Below are positions 43,207 to 52,211 of a DNA stretch of 64,000 bases, one piece after another. The notes under the pieces were generated by a model that saw only the letters and a program-made list of their open reading frames with translations, did not search any database and was not told the origin of the DNA. Made by a program: the position numbers and the translations under genes. Position 1 is the first letter of the stretch; each line of letters starts with the position of its first letter. Origin of the DNA: Treponema sp. (GTDB taxonomy: Bacteria; Spirochaetota; Spirochaetia; Treponematales; Treponemataceae); assembly GCA_024693715.1 (NCBI GenBank), contig JAILKS010000034.1:93072-157071 (forward strand). Direction: 5' to 3'.

Positions 43207-44500
43207 GAAGAACCTCCGCTACAGTTAATTTCAAAACATTCCTGCTTGCCGCCCATGAAGCAAATAATGGTGATGCTATACCAAACAGGGCTATCATTAT
43301 AATTTCTGATAAAATGATTTTTGCATCTATTCCTGCATAAACCGCATACAATGAATTTTCATGAACAAACATCAGGTTTTCAGGATTAAAAAATGCAGTA
43401 ATTATATATTGAACTCCATACATAATTTTTGATGCAAAGGTAAAAACAAACGAGCTGTTTATACTTATTAACAAACCTAAAATCACACCGGAAAAAGAAC
43501 CGACAATTCCTGTAAGGAAGCCCCTGATTACAAACACAGATTGTATTTTCGAAGATTCCGCTCCGATTGCAGAAAGAATTGCAATTTCATTTCTTCGTTC
43601 AAAAACAAGTCTTCGCATCCCATTATAAATATTAATTCCTACTACAAGAAAAATAATTGCAACAAGAATCAAAAGCATATTCTTTTCTATACGAAGCGCA
43701 CCAAAAAATGTTTTATTATATTCCCTCCATGACTGATATTTACAGTCCGGAACCGATTTTTTTAATGCATTGATTATATGTAAATCTGAATTTGAATCCT
43801 TGATTTTTATTCCATAAACAAGCTTTGCATCATTACCAAAATATTTCATTCCGTCAGAAAGACTTATAAATGAATATGAGCTGTTTATTTCACTGTAGCC
43901 GCAGGTAAAAATGCCGGATACAGTAAAGATTCTGTCACTTGAAAAAAGCTCTACATCATCACTTCCGCTTAAAACAAAAAGATTTACTTTATCGCCTGGT
44001 CTTACAGAAAGCTTTCTTGCTAAGGTTGAACCTAAAACAATAGAATTATTATCAAGCACAAAGGAACCGCTTATCATCTTTAGCTCTCTGGCAAAGCCTT
44101 TATCGGTCCAGTAAATGCTCGGATCAACAGCCCTGATTAAAGCAGCCTGCTCCCTTTCATTTTCAGCGGCCATTAAAGTTTGAGCTTCATAAAAACCAGT
44201 TACAGAAAGAACATTTTTATTTGAATCACACGCTTCGTACAAATCCAAAAACTGTTCATCATTTAAATCTGAAACCCTGATATGATATGAAGAAATTTCC
44301 ATTATTGAATCTATAAATGACATCTGAAAGCCATTCATAATGCTCATTACAACAATAAGTGTCATTACTCCAAAGCATATCCCCAAGGTTGCAAGCTTTG
44401 AAGTTGCCTGTGAGCGTCCTTTTCGGTCTACACGTGAGAATCTTCGTGAAATCTCAAAAATCCAGTAAAATTTATTTATAAATCCCTTGAACTTACTCAT
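43196..44500 (-). CDS. Lipoprotein-releasing ABC permease, LolC/E family (second)
   Basis: 434 residues with the same architecture as the permease on the other side of lolD: membrane segment near 35-60, periplasmic domain, and three FtsX-type segments with the coupling region RRNEIAILSAIGAESSKI. The two permeases are only distantly similar, so a LolC plus LolE heterodimer is likely. The ATG has an AAGGA ribosome site and overlaps the end of the lipoprotein gene. Confidence 0.86.
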   Translation of the reverse strand: MSKFKGFINKFYWIFEISRRFSRVDRKGRSQATSKLATLGICFGVMTLIVVMSIMNGFQMSFIDSIMEISSYHIRVSDLNDEQFLDLYEACDSNKNVLSVTGFYEAQTLMAAENEREQAALIRAVDPSIYWTDKGFARELKMISGSFVLDNNSIVLGSTLARKLSVRPGDKVNLFVLSGSDDVELFSSDRIFTVSGIFTCGYSEINSSYSFISLSDGMKYFGNDAKLVYGIKIKDSNSDLHIINALKKSVPDCKYQSWREYNKTFFGALRIEKNMLLILVAIIFLVVGINIYNGMRRLVFERRNEIAILSAIGAESSKIQSVFVIRGFLTGIVGSFSGVILGLLISINSSFVFTFASKIMYGVQYIITAFFNPENLMFVHENSLYAVYAGIDAKIILSEIIMIALFGIASPLFASWAASRNVLKLTVAEVLHDE

Positions 44501-45572
44501 ATTCCTTTTCTCTTATGATGATATCACCCTGTCTGTACACATCCTTTGTTTTTTTATTTTTCACATAATAAGAAGTTACCGACAAGCCTTCATCAAAAGT
44601 TATTACAGTAATATAATCGGTTTTTGATGAATACTGTGTTTTCAGTTTTAATATACCATCCTCATAATATTCATAATCAGGTGATATTTCATCATCCTCA
44701 TTATAATGGTAAACCTGTTTTTTTTCAAAAGTTACACCAGTTGAAAAATCTGATTCAATTTCTTCAGTAAGCCTGTCCTTATCATCATATTGCCAGGTAA
44801 AAGTCTTCTGAAGCTTGTTTTTATTATAAATCTCACTTAATCTTGCAAGATTAGTCTCTGCTTTATAAAAAACTTTAATCATGGAAGAATCTGTACGTGT
44901 GATTTTGATGTCAGGATATTCACTCTGCGCGTTATAAGAATATTCTTCCGTATATATAAGCTTTGCATTTTTAATGTCAGGAATGTCCCAGTTTTCGACC
45001 TTAACAAGCCTGTAATGCTCATCATAGAATGAACGCTTGTAAAATTTAGAATCGGTTGAAATAAATATTTTACTGTCTCCCAGCGTTTGAGGCATAAATA
45101 TTTCCTTACCGTATTCCATAGATTTTAAACGAAGGTTGGAATCAAGAAGACGTTTTTCTACCGGGACATCTGAATCATCTTTATTATACGGAACGGAAAT
45201 TGAAACATTGTTTTCAAGAAAAGACAATATATCTTCCCCAAGCCGCTGCTCTTCAATACCGTTCAATACATTATCTACCCACGCCCCGTCATCAAGCGCT
45301 TCAAGATAATATCCTTCGCAATCGATAAGTCCGGTCAATTCGGGATAAAACTGCTCTATAAGATAAACGCCATTATCCTCATGCAAAAGCTTTTTATCAA
45401 AATCCTCCGGAAAATAAAAGCTGTCTGCATCCTGTATATTACTCTGATTAAAAAGCTTGTTTCTCAATAACTCAAACGTGAGGTTTTCCCCAGAATTATA
45501 TTTCAAATTTGTTTTTTTAGAACAGGAGAAAGCAAAAAAAGAAAATAAAACAAAAAAGAGTATTTTTTTCAA
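44493..45572 (-). CDS. Putative lipoprotein of unknown function
   Basis: 359 residues from a TTG. The N-terminus KKILFFVLFSFFAFSCSKK is a lipoprotein signal with Cys at residue 17 (FAFSC). The mature protein has repeated beta-strand pieces with Tyr/Glu-rich turns (YHYNEDDEISPDYEYYEDGI; AQSEYPDIKITRTDSS) resembling RHS-like or antigen-like beta repeats, but I cannot name a family. It lies directly before the Lol transporter, which may process it. Confidence 0.7.
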   Translation of the reverse strand: MKKILFFVLFSFFAFSCSKKTNLKYNSGENLTFELLRNKLFNQSNIQDADSFYFPEDFDKKLLHEDNGVYLIEQFYPELTGLIDCEGYYLEALDDGAWVDNVLNGIEEQRLGEDILSFLENNVSISVPYNKDDSDVPVEKRLLDSNLRLKSMEYGKEIFMPQTLGDSKIFISTDSKFYKRSFYDEHYRLVKVENWDIPDIKNAKLIYTEEYSYNAQSEYPDIKITRTDSSMIKVFYKAETNLARLSEIYNKNKLQKTFTWQYDDKDRLTEEIESDFSTGVTFEKKQVYHYNEDDEISPDYEYYEDGILKLKTQYSSKTDYITVITFDEGLSVTSYYVKNKKTKDVYRQGDIIIREKEYE

Positions 45573-45575
45573 AGC

Positions 45576-46445
45576 CTATAATCCTAAGAATTCATCTATA
45601 TAATTTTCCGCATTAAATTCCTGTATATCACCATATTTTTCACCGGTACAAATAAATGCAACAGGAATGTTTAATTCACGGCAAATCGAAACAGCGACTC
45701 CCCCTTTTGCCGTAGAATCATATTTTGTCATTACAACAGCATCTATTCCTACCGCTTCATTGAATACTTCTGCCTGACGCAACGCATTCTGACCGGTTGT
45801 AGAATCAATTACGATGATTTTTTTATAACAGCCTTCATCTGCTTTAGACCGGCATGTTCTGTCAATTTTCTGTAATTCCCTTACAAGATTTTCTTTGTTA
45901 TGAAGACGGCCTGCAGTATCAGCAAGAACAAGTCCAGGTCCTTTCGCTTTAAGTGCATCAGCTGCGTCAAAAACAACAGCCGACGGATCTGAACCATGCT
46001 GATGGCTAACTACACGAACTCCGACTCTTTCTCCATGAAGATTAAGTTGTTCTATCGCAGCAGCCCTGAAAGTATCTGCAGAAGCAAGTATAATATTTTC
46101 TGTACCATTATTTTTATAGTAAAGTGCCATTTTAGCGACAGATGTTGTTTTACCGACACCATTTACACCAAGCACCATCCATACATTCTGTTTATCCTTT
46201 TGTATTTCAAGCTTAACTGCCTTTACACTTTCAAGAAGAAGCTTTTTCAATTCCTGCATAATCTGTAGTTCATCAGTAACTTTGTTTTTTGAACAAATCT
46301 GTTCCAGCTCATCTACAATAAGATATGCGGTTTTAGCCCCTATATCTCCTTCAACAAGGATATCTGTAAGCTCCTCGAAAAATTCCTCATTAATTTTATT
46401 TTTTGAAAAAAGTGATTTAAATCTTGCACCAAAAGATTTTTTCAT
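45576..46445 (-). CDS. ftsY: Signal recognition particle receptor FtsY
   Basis: 289 residues: a helical N domain and the GTPase G domain with GVNGVGKTTSVAKMA, DTFRAAAIEQL, DTAGRLHNKENL and TKYDSTAKGG. The acidic A domain of E. coli FtsY is absent, as in many bacteria. It docks ribosome-SRP complexes at the membrane. The start follows a GAGAAAC ribosome site and slightly overlaps the preceding gene. Confidence 0.94.
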   Translation of the reverse strand: MKKSFGARFKSLFSKNKINEEFFEELTDILVEGDIGAKTAYLIVDELEQICSKNKVTDELQIMQELKKLLLESVKAVKLEIQKDKQNVWMVLGVNGVGKTTSVAKMALYYKNNGTENIILASADTFRAAAIEQLNLHGERVGVRVVSHQHGSDPSAVVFDAADALKAKGPGLVLADTAGRLHNKENLVRELQKIDRTCRSKADEGCYKKIIVIDSTTGQNALRQAEVFNEAVGIDAVVMTKYDSTAKGGVAVSICRELNIPVAFICTGEKYGDIQEFNAENYIDEFLGL

Positions 46446-48028
46446 TCTGTTTCTCCATTTTCTTCTGAATTTTCTGACGGCATTGTAAAATCATCAGTAA
46501 TGTGTGCCTTTTCAGGAAGCACAGAATCTGCCGCAATAAGATATCTTACAAGCTCATAAACGAACCAAACTCCGCATCCGATTGTTATTCCAGTTGAAAC
46601 AATACTTGCCGTATACCAGCTGTTGATTTTATCTTCAGATAAGGAAGATGAATTGCTGTAAGACTGATATTGTCCCTTTGTAACCATAAGTGGAATTACA
46701 CTTGTAACAAGCATACTGTATGAAAAATACATTCTGCGACGATGCTTTTCAATGTATGCACTAGTATTAACGGGAACTGAAGGTACTTCATAAGTTTTAT
46801 CAACCTCAAGCTCATCTGCCGGAATATAGAAAAAAAGCGTTTTATCCTTAGAGGCGATAAATTCACCAAGTACTTCCTTCCCGTTTATTGTGATTTTTGA
46901 ATACTCTTCGGAAAGTTTTTCCGCTTTTTCTCCATTTGCAAAAAAATCACCGGGTGATGATTCCAGAAGCTTTATGTTTATGCTCTGTTCTTCAGTTTTT
47001 TTCATAAGAACTGATATAGAATAAATCTTATTACCGGAAAATGCATACGAAACACCGGCAGAATTATAACCTGAAGCAATAAACTGAATATAATGAATAC
47101 CGGAATCTATAGTAAATTCCTTAGGGATTTCTGACTGAAGAACATCATCAATATACATTTCAAGATTAGAATCAAGCGTTTCATTTTCTATGGTAAGTAA
47201 AATCTTTACAGGAATTGCATTAGTAATTGAAGGAGAAAGTTCACGCGCTATACTGGTAGATATTAAATCTGCCTCGTTCAAATTTCCAATTTCTGTTACG
47301 GTTGCAAGAAGCTTAGCACCAGGATAAAGATAAAGCTCTACGGTAATCTTTACATAATCACCATATTTTGTAATTGTTCCTGTAATGAGGGCATTTATTT
47401 TTTTACCGTATATCTCATTTTCGAATTTCTTACTAAGATAACCGCTTTTCAAACTATCTTCAGACGGCTCATAAAGCGAAGTATAATCATTGTTATAAAA
47501 CATGATTTTTTCCAAAGACGGCGCAGTGTCTTCATTTGATAAAAAATTCATAAATGACGATTTTTCCTTTGCGGTAAACTGCTCCGGATGAAGATATTTT
47601 AATTCAAGTTCTTTTTGTTTTTCCAGATTCTCATCAATTTTTTTTCTGATTTCTTCTATTTTTTTGTCTGCTTCTTCAAGCTTTGAATCAAGTTCTTTTT
47701 TTGAATAATCAAAAAGTACAAGGGAATCTTTTTTCTGAACCTCCGCAGAAAGCTGCAGAAAAAGTGAATTTCGTTCATTTTTTTGTAAAAACAATTCTCT
47801 GGCAAGTTTTTCGTTTGCGTCTACGGTTCGCGAAAGATTTGTGCTTAATTTTTCAAGTATTCTTGAAGGAAACATCCTTGATATTCCCTCCGAAACAGAA
47901 TCATTTTGCGATTTATTAAAGTTGAATTTACGTGCCGCAATAACCCATCCGCCGGAAGTATCACAAAAGGCATCAAAAAAGAGAAAACTAAATAAAAAAT
48001 AAAAAACAATTTTTTTAATTCTATTCAT
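46442..48028 (-). CDS. Membrane protein with coiled coil and PEGA-like domain
   Basis: 528 residues from the ATG at 48028, which overlaps the prfB stop by 8 bases; longer starts lie inside prfB and would put the signal sequence internally. A signal peptide (IKKIVFYFLFSFLFFDAFC) is followed by a coiled coil (about 70-140), a beta-rich region with FlgO-like character (KINALITGTITKYGDYVKIT), a PEGA-like module (ALKE-type IDSGIHYIQFIASGYNSAGV) and two C-terminal hydrophobic segments (near 445-465 and 480-505). Function unknown; probably anchored in the inner membrane with its body in the periplasm. Confidence 0.65.
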   Translation of the reverse strand: MNRIKKIVFYFLFSFLFFDAFCDTSGGWVIAARKFNFNKSQNDSVSEGISRMFPSRILEKLSTNLSRTVDANEKLARELFLQKNERNSLFLQLSAEVQKKDSLVLFDYSKKELDSKLEEADKKIEEIRKKIDENLEKQKELELKYLHPEQFTAKEKSSFMNFLSNEDTAPSLEKIMFYNNDYTSLYEPSEDSLKSGYLSKKFENEIYGKKINALITGTITKYGDYVKITVELYLYPGAKLLATVTEIGNLNEADLISTSIARELSPSITNAIPVKILLTIENETLDSNLEMYIDDVLQSEIPKEFTIDSGIHYIQFIASGYNSAGVSYAFSGNKIYSISVLMKKTEEQSINIKLLESSPGDFFANGEKAEKLSEEYSKITINGKEVLGEFIASKDKTLFFYIPADELEVDKTYEVPSVPVNTSAYIEKHRRRMYFSYSMLVTSVIPLMVTKGQYQSYSNSSSLSEDKINSWYTASIVSTGITIGCGVWFVYELVRYLIAADSVLPEKAHITDDFTMPSENSEENGETE

Positions 48029-49158
48029 CTTCATCATCATCTGAAGAATCATCCATAGGGAGTCCTTTCCATTTAGCGACAAGATAAGCATTCATAAACT
48101 CATCAAGGTCTCCGTCCATTACTCCCTGAATATTTCCTACAGAATATTTTGTCCTGTGATCCTTTACCATTGTATATGGACAGAAAACATAAGAACGAAT
48201 CTGACTTCCGAAAGAAATATCCTTTTTTTCTGCCGCAAATTTTGAATTTTCCTTTTCTTTTTCCTGACGGTAATACTCATACAATCTTGCTTTAAGCATA
48301 TTCATACAAGTCTGACGATTCATAATCTGACTGCGCTCTGTCTGACAGGCAACAACAATACCGGTAGGAATATGAGTAAAACGGACAGCCGAATCAGTCT
48401 TATTAACATGCTGACCACCTTTACCGCCCGCCCTGTAAGTATCTACCCTTAAATCTTCCGGTCTTATATCAACTTCAATTGTATCATCAAGAACAGGATA
48501 AACATAAACCGAAGCAAATGATGTATGTCTTCTGGCATTTGAATCAAACGGACTGATTCTTACAAGACGATGGATTCCACCTTCGCCCTTCAAATATCCG
48601 TAAACAAATTCACCGCTGACTTGAATTGTAATGTTTTTTATTCCGCCTTCTGCCTCAAGCTCATCAAGAACTTCTGTTTTATAACCGTGACGTTCTGCCC
48701 ATCTTAAATACATTCTTGAAAGCATAAATGCCCAGTCACAGGCTTCTGTTCCTCCAGCTCCTGCATGCACCGTAAGATAAGCATCATTCTGATCAACTTC
48801 ATCACTTAAAAGATTGAGGATATTAAGTTTTTCAAAGGATTCCTGAGCATCCTTGAGCATTGCACGTGTTTCTTCTTCATCTGCTGCATCACCGGACTCT
48901 TCCGCAAGCTCATACATCGCTTCAATATCGTCCATCTGTGCAAGAAGCTTACGCCATGGCTCAACTCTGTTTTTCAGTTTTCGTATCTGCGACATTACTT
49001 TTTCTGCCGCTTCATGATTATCCCAAAAACCAGGCTCTTCAGTAAGCTTTTCTTTTTCTTTTATTGAATTATCTATCGAGGCCCAGTCAAAGACGCCCCC
49101 AGACATTTGAGATTTCCTGTTTTAATTCCTGAACAGGTATTTTTAATTCTTCTAACAT
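48021..49158 (-). CDS. prfB: Peptide chain release factor 2 with programmed +1 frameshift
   Basis: 378 residues when read correctly. The zero frame begins at ATG 49158 (MLEELKIPVQELKQEISNV) and runs 23 codons to an in-frame UGA (49089-49087). The site is GGG GGC GTC TTT GAC in the other frame, i.e. TGG GGG CGT CTT TGA C: the classical slippery CTT-TGA-C with a Shine-Dalgarno-like G5 run just upstream. A +1 shift continues as DWASIDNS. The body carries SPFDSNARRHTS and the catalytic GGQ in GGKGGQHVN. A start at 49106 (MSGGVFDW) is the shifted frame and lacks the N-terminal helix. It terminates at UGA and UAA and autoregulates through this UGA. Confidence 0.93.
49087..49101 (-). promoter_or_regulatory. 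RF2 programmed +1 frameshift site
   Basis: On the minus strand the bases read TGGGGGCGTCTTTGA, then C. The elements are a G-rich anti-SD-pairing stretch, the slippery CUU codon at codon 23 and the UGA at codon 24, in the same arrangement as in E. coli prfB. Confidence 0.92.
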
Positions 49159-49187
49159 ACTTATAAAAATACCAAGAATTTTGATAA

Positions 49188-49216
49188 TTGACAATTAAGA
49201 AAACTATAAATATTAT
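49188..49216 (+). promoter_or_regulatory. Consensus promoter giving a leaderless transcript
   Basis: TTGACA (49188-49193) and TATTAT (49211-49216) are exactly 17 bases apart. The -10 ends 6 bases before the ATG at 49223, so the first transcribed base should be the A of AUG. There is no Shine-Dalgarno. Confidence 0.7.
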
Positions 49217-49222
49217 TAAAAT

Positions 49223-50101
49223 ATGAAGAAATTATTAACTGTTTTATGCTTTATTTTATTTTTGTCGCCGCTTTGTGCAGAACGTCCTGTTGTAAGAAAT
49301 ATACAGGCCTCTTATACCCGAGGAACGAAAATCAACGTATATTGGGAATTACCGATTGATTGTGAACCTGCCATTACAAAACTCATCGTTTACCGGACAA
49401 CTTTTCAGGTTTCTTCATATAACGATATCATAAATTCAGAACCGGTTGCGCAGTTACCGTCAGATGCTTCCGGATTTACCGACAAAGTAAATGATTATAA
49501 AGACTATTTTTATACTGTAATCAGCTTTACAAATGAACCATACAGACTTGTCCTTGCTTCAATGAACACTACAGTCAATTCAGTGCATATAAAACAACAG
49601 CAAAAGAAAACGACTGTTAAACCAAAAACGAAGGATGCTCCTCTTTATTCAAAGGATAAACTCCGCGAAACACCTCTTCCATATCTTGATTACACGGACG
49701 GCATAGAAAAAGAACAGCAGATTTCTGATGAAACCGCACGCGACGCAATGCAGTTTGCAATATCATCAGACAAAAACAATTCGATTGTAACCCCTTACTA
49801 TTTTGAAGACGACCTTATTTCCCCTGACGGTGGTGATGATTACATTCTTTTTGAAATATTAAAAGATACCTTTGTTCAGGAAAAATACGAGGATGCTGTT
49901 GTACTGCTTACAAAACTGACTAAAACAAATATTTCAAAATCCGTTCAAAACCGGGCATTTTTCTACATTGGAGAAGCGCAGTATTTTCTCGGTAACTACG
50001 AAGATTCTGCAAAGGCATTCGCACAGATTTCACAAGTCTATCCGCTTCAGACAAAAAAATGGATAAACAACGTTCTGGACAGACTTGTAATTGAAGAATA
50101 G
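49223..50101 (+). CDS. Secreted Fn3-like / TPR-like protein of unknown function
   Basis: 292 residues. The signal peptide begins at residue 1 (KKLLTVLCFILFLSPLCAE), which fixes the start. Residues about 25-110 look like a fibronectin type III fold (IQASYTRGTKINVYWELP; GFTDKVNDYKDYFYTVISF). A Lys-rich linker follows, and the last 85 residues are TPR-like (EKYEDAVVLLTKLTKT; NRAFFYIGEAQYFLGNYEDS). It is probably periplasmic and protein-binding. It has a strong promoter but no ribosome site. The end meets the convergent TPR gene with 1 base between stops. Confidence 0.68.
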   Translation: MKKLLTVLCFILFLSPLCAERPVVRNIQASYTRGTKINVYWELPIDCEPAITKLIVYRTTFQVSSYNDIINSEPVAQLPSDASGFTDKVNDYKDYFYTVISFTNEPYRLVLASMNTTVNSVHIKQQQKKTTVKPKTKDAPLYSKDKLRETPLPYLDYTDGIEKEQQISDETARDAMQFAISSDKNNSIVTPYYFEDDLISPDGGDDYILFEILKDTFVQEKYEDAVVLLTKLTKTNISKSVQNRAFFYIGEAQYFLGNYEDSAKAFAQISQVYPLQTKKWINNVLDRLVIEE

Positions 50102-50102
50102 A

Positions 50103-52211
50103 TTAATATATATTTCTTAAAAGATTCAGGATTGAAGGTCGTTCAACCGCTTTCTTAATCTCTTTGATAAAATCAGAATTCTTAACTTCAGATTTTATTA
50201 CTGCCTCACCCTCTGCGTTTGCAGCAGGGACTGTATCGACAGCATTTCCATCTCTCGTATCAGCAGTGACGGTTGCCGGCATTTCATGCAAAACAACTTC
50301 ATCTTCAATGTTGATTCTATCATAAAAACCATGCTCCTGAATCTCTGCTTCACTTACATCTTCACCGACATTCGTAACAATAACTGTTCCGATAACATCA
50401 TCATCACTATATGTAATTCCGGCCCCTTTATCTGCGGTACGGACTCCGCCTTTTTTTACAATAACAAATTTTGAATTTTTAACAATATTTTCAGATTTTC
50501 CTAAATCAATGAGAATAGTTTTTCCGTTTCGTTTCAGGATTTTTCCCTTAACTGCAAGCTTTTCAAGCACGGAATTTCTGAATCTTCGTAAAACCGTAGA
50601 AAATCTGTTGTTTCCTGTACAATAAAACTGATTCTTTGAAACCTCAAGTCCTGTTCTTGCACTGTACATTGTGCTGTTCAACGTCATATCATTCTGACCT
50701 TCACTTAAGGATACAATCACAAAATAATCAAATCCGTTTGAACGCGCATTCTTAAATGCTTCTCCAAAACCTGATATAGGAGAAACCTGTGTTTTGACTG
50801 AAGTAATTGCAACACCAGAAAAAATATCTGCACAAGCCCTTGCTGTAATCTTATTTATATCTGCATGAATAAAAGAAGAGGTTGTGTCTTCGTAGAAAAC
50901 AGCAATCTTCCAGCGAAGCTTATCAAGATAAAATGAATCAATCTGCCATTTCTTGGAAAGAGTATTTTTCAAAAGCGATTCATATGCTTCAATCTTATCA
51001 TTAAGTTCAGTTTTTGCACGTGCCCCAAGAGCAGATGAATTATGTTCTTTTATAAAAAGCAGCTGTTTAAGATACAGTTCATACATTTTATTAATTTCAA
51101 GGATTTTTGCGTAAGCGTTTCTCGCCTCATAATTTGTCGGATCAAGAAACAAAGCCCTTTGATATTCATAAACAGCACCCTGCCCGTCATAACGGCTTTT
51201 ATATTGTCTGGCATTTTCAAGATGTGCATTTGCAAAATTCTTTCTTCTTGCATCTTCCACAGGATAGTTTTCCCTTATATCAAGCTCCATCATAAAGCGC
51301 ATTATTTCATCCTGAGGCTGAACATTCAGTCCTGATGTCCATGTTTGAATTGCAGCATTTGTATTTCCAAGCTTCTGCTGGGCAACACCCTTAAGATACC
51401 AGGCAGTTGAATTTTTTCTGTTTCTGCTGATAAGAAAATCACTTAAATCTATTACTTCGTTATAGCGACCAAGCTTATATAAAATGGTCGTTAAAAGTTC
51501 ATATGAACGTTCAAAATTTCCGTTTATTTCAACAGCGATTCTTGCATGCTTTTCAGATGTACTGTAATCGCCCTTCATGGAATAAATAACTGCCGCAAGA
51601 AAATGAACCTCAGGATCATTTGAATAATAACCTAATGCTCTTTTAAGATATTTGTCTGAATCAGAAAATTTCTGTTTTTCTGCACAAATTAAAGCCATTG
51701 CAAGAAGAGCCTTTTTATTTGTAGCCTGCCTTTTCAATGCTTCATTATACTGAAATTCTGCACCCGAAAAACGGCCTTCAAACAATTCAATTTCGGCAAG
51801 ACCAAAATGAGAATCAACATCATTAGGATATTTTTTTAAGATATCATTGAAAATCTTTTTTGCATCCTCAAGTTTACCCTGTGAAACAAAAACCATGCCC
51901 TTTAAATTCTGAATCTTTATATTATTTTTTTCATACTTTTCTGCACTTGAAAGATATTGAAGGGCAAGTTCAAATTCACCAAGCTTATAGGAACATTCAG
52001 CAAGCTTATACCAGGCATCTGAAAAAGCCGGATTCTGTTTTACAACCTCAAGATAATACTGCTGAGCCAGATAAAAATTTTCTTCATTCTGATAATTCAT
52101 TCCAGTCTGATATTTCTGCATTATGCTCTGTTCTGCTGCTGATAATGAAGAAAAAAATGAACACAAACCAATAATTACTAAAACAAAGGTTATTAATTTT
52201 CTACTCTTCAT
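50103..52211 (-). CDS. Exported TPR protein with C-terminal FlgT-like region
   Basis: 702 residues. A signal peptide (RKLITFVLVIIGLCSFFSSLSAA) precedes about ten tetratricopeptide repeats (30-400; for example AWYKLAECSYKLGEFELAL, DSHFGLAEIELFEGRFSGAE, AWYLKGVAQQKLGNTNAAI). From about 430 the sequence changes to a beta-rich region (VKGKILKRNGKTILIDLGKS, SKFVIVKKGG) that recalls FlgT/FlgO-type periplasmic flagellar proteins; this resemblance is tentative. The ATG follows GAGGAAAC inside corC, with an 11-base overlap. It ends the phoH-ybeY-corC transcript. Confidence 0.72.
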   Translation of the reverse strand: MKSRKLITFVLVIIGLCSFFSSLSAAEQSIMQKYQTGMNYQNEENFYLAQQYYLEVVKQNPAFSDAWYKLAECSYKLGEFELALQYLSSAEKYEKNNIKIQNLKGMVFVSQGKLEDAKKIFNDILKKYPNDVDSHFGLAEIELFEGRFSGAEFQYNEALKRQATNKKALLAMALICAEKQKFSDSDKYLKRALGYYSNDPEVHFLAAVIYSMKGDYSTSEKHARIAVEINGNFERSYELLTTILYKLGRYNEVIDLSDFLISRNRKNSTAWYLKGVAQQKLGNTNAAIQTWTSGLNVQPQDEIMRFMMELDIRENYPVEDARRKNFANAHLENARQYKSRYDGQGAVYEYQRALFLDPTNYEARNAYAKILEINKMYELYLKQLLFIKEHNSSALGARAKTELNDKIEAYESLLKNTLSKKWQIDSFYLDKLRWKIAVFYEDTTSSFIHADINKITARACADIFSGVAITSVKTQVSPISGFGEAFKNARSNGFDYFVIVSLSEGQNDMTLNSTMYSARTGLEVSKNQFYCTGNNRFSTVLRRFRNSVLEKLAVKGKILKRNGKTILIDLGKSENIVKNSKFVIVKKGGVRTADKGAGITYSDDDVIGTVIVTNVGEDVSEAEIQEHGFYDRINIEDEVVLHEMPATVTADTRDGNAVDTVPAANAEGEAVIKSEVKNSDFIKEIKKAVERPSILNLLRNIY

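Noticed and set aside
49098..49106. ATG at 49106 as the start of release factor 2
   Set aside because: It lies in the +1 frame inside the frameshift region; the zero-frame ATG at 49158 plus the CTT-TGA-C site explains the full RF2 N-terminus.
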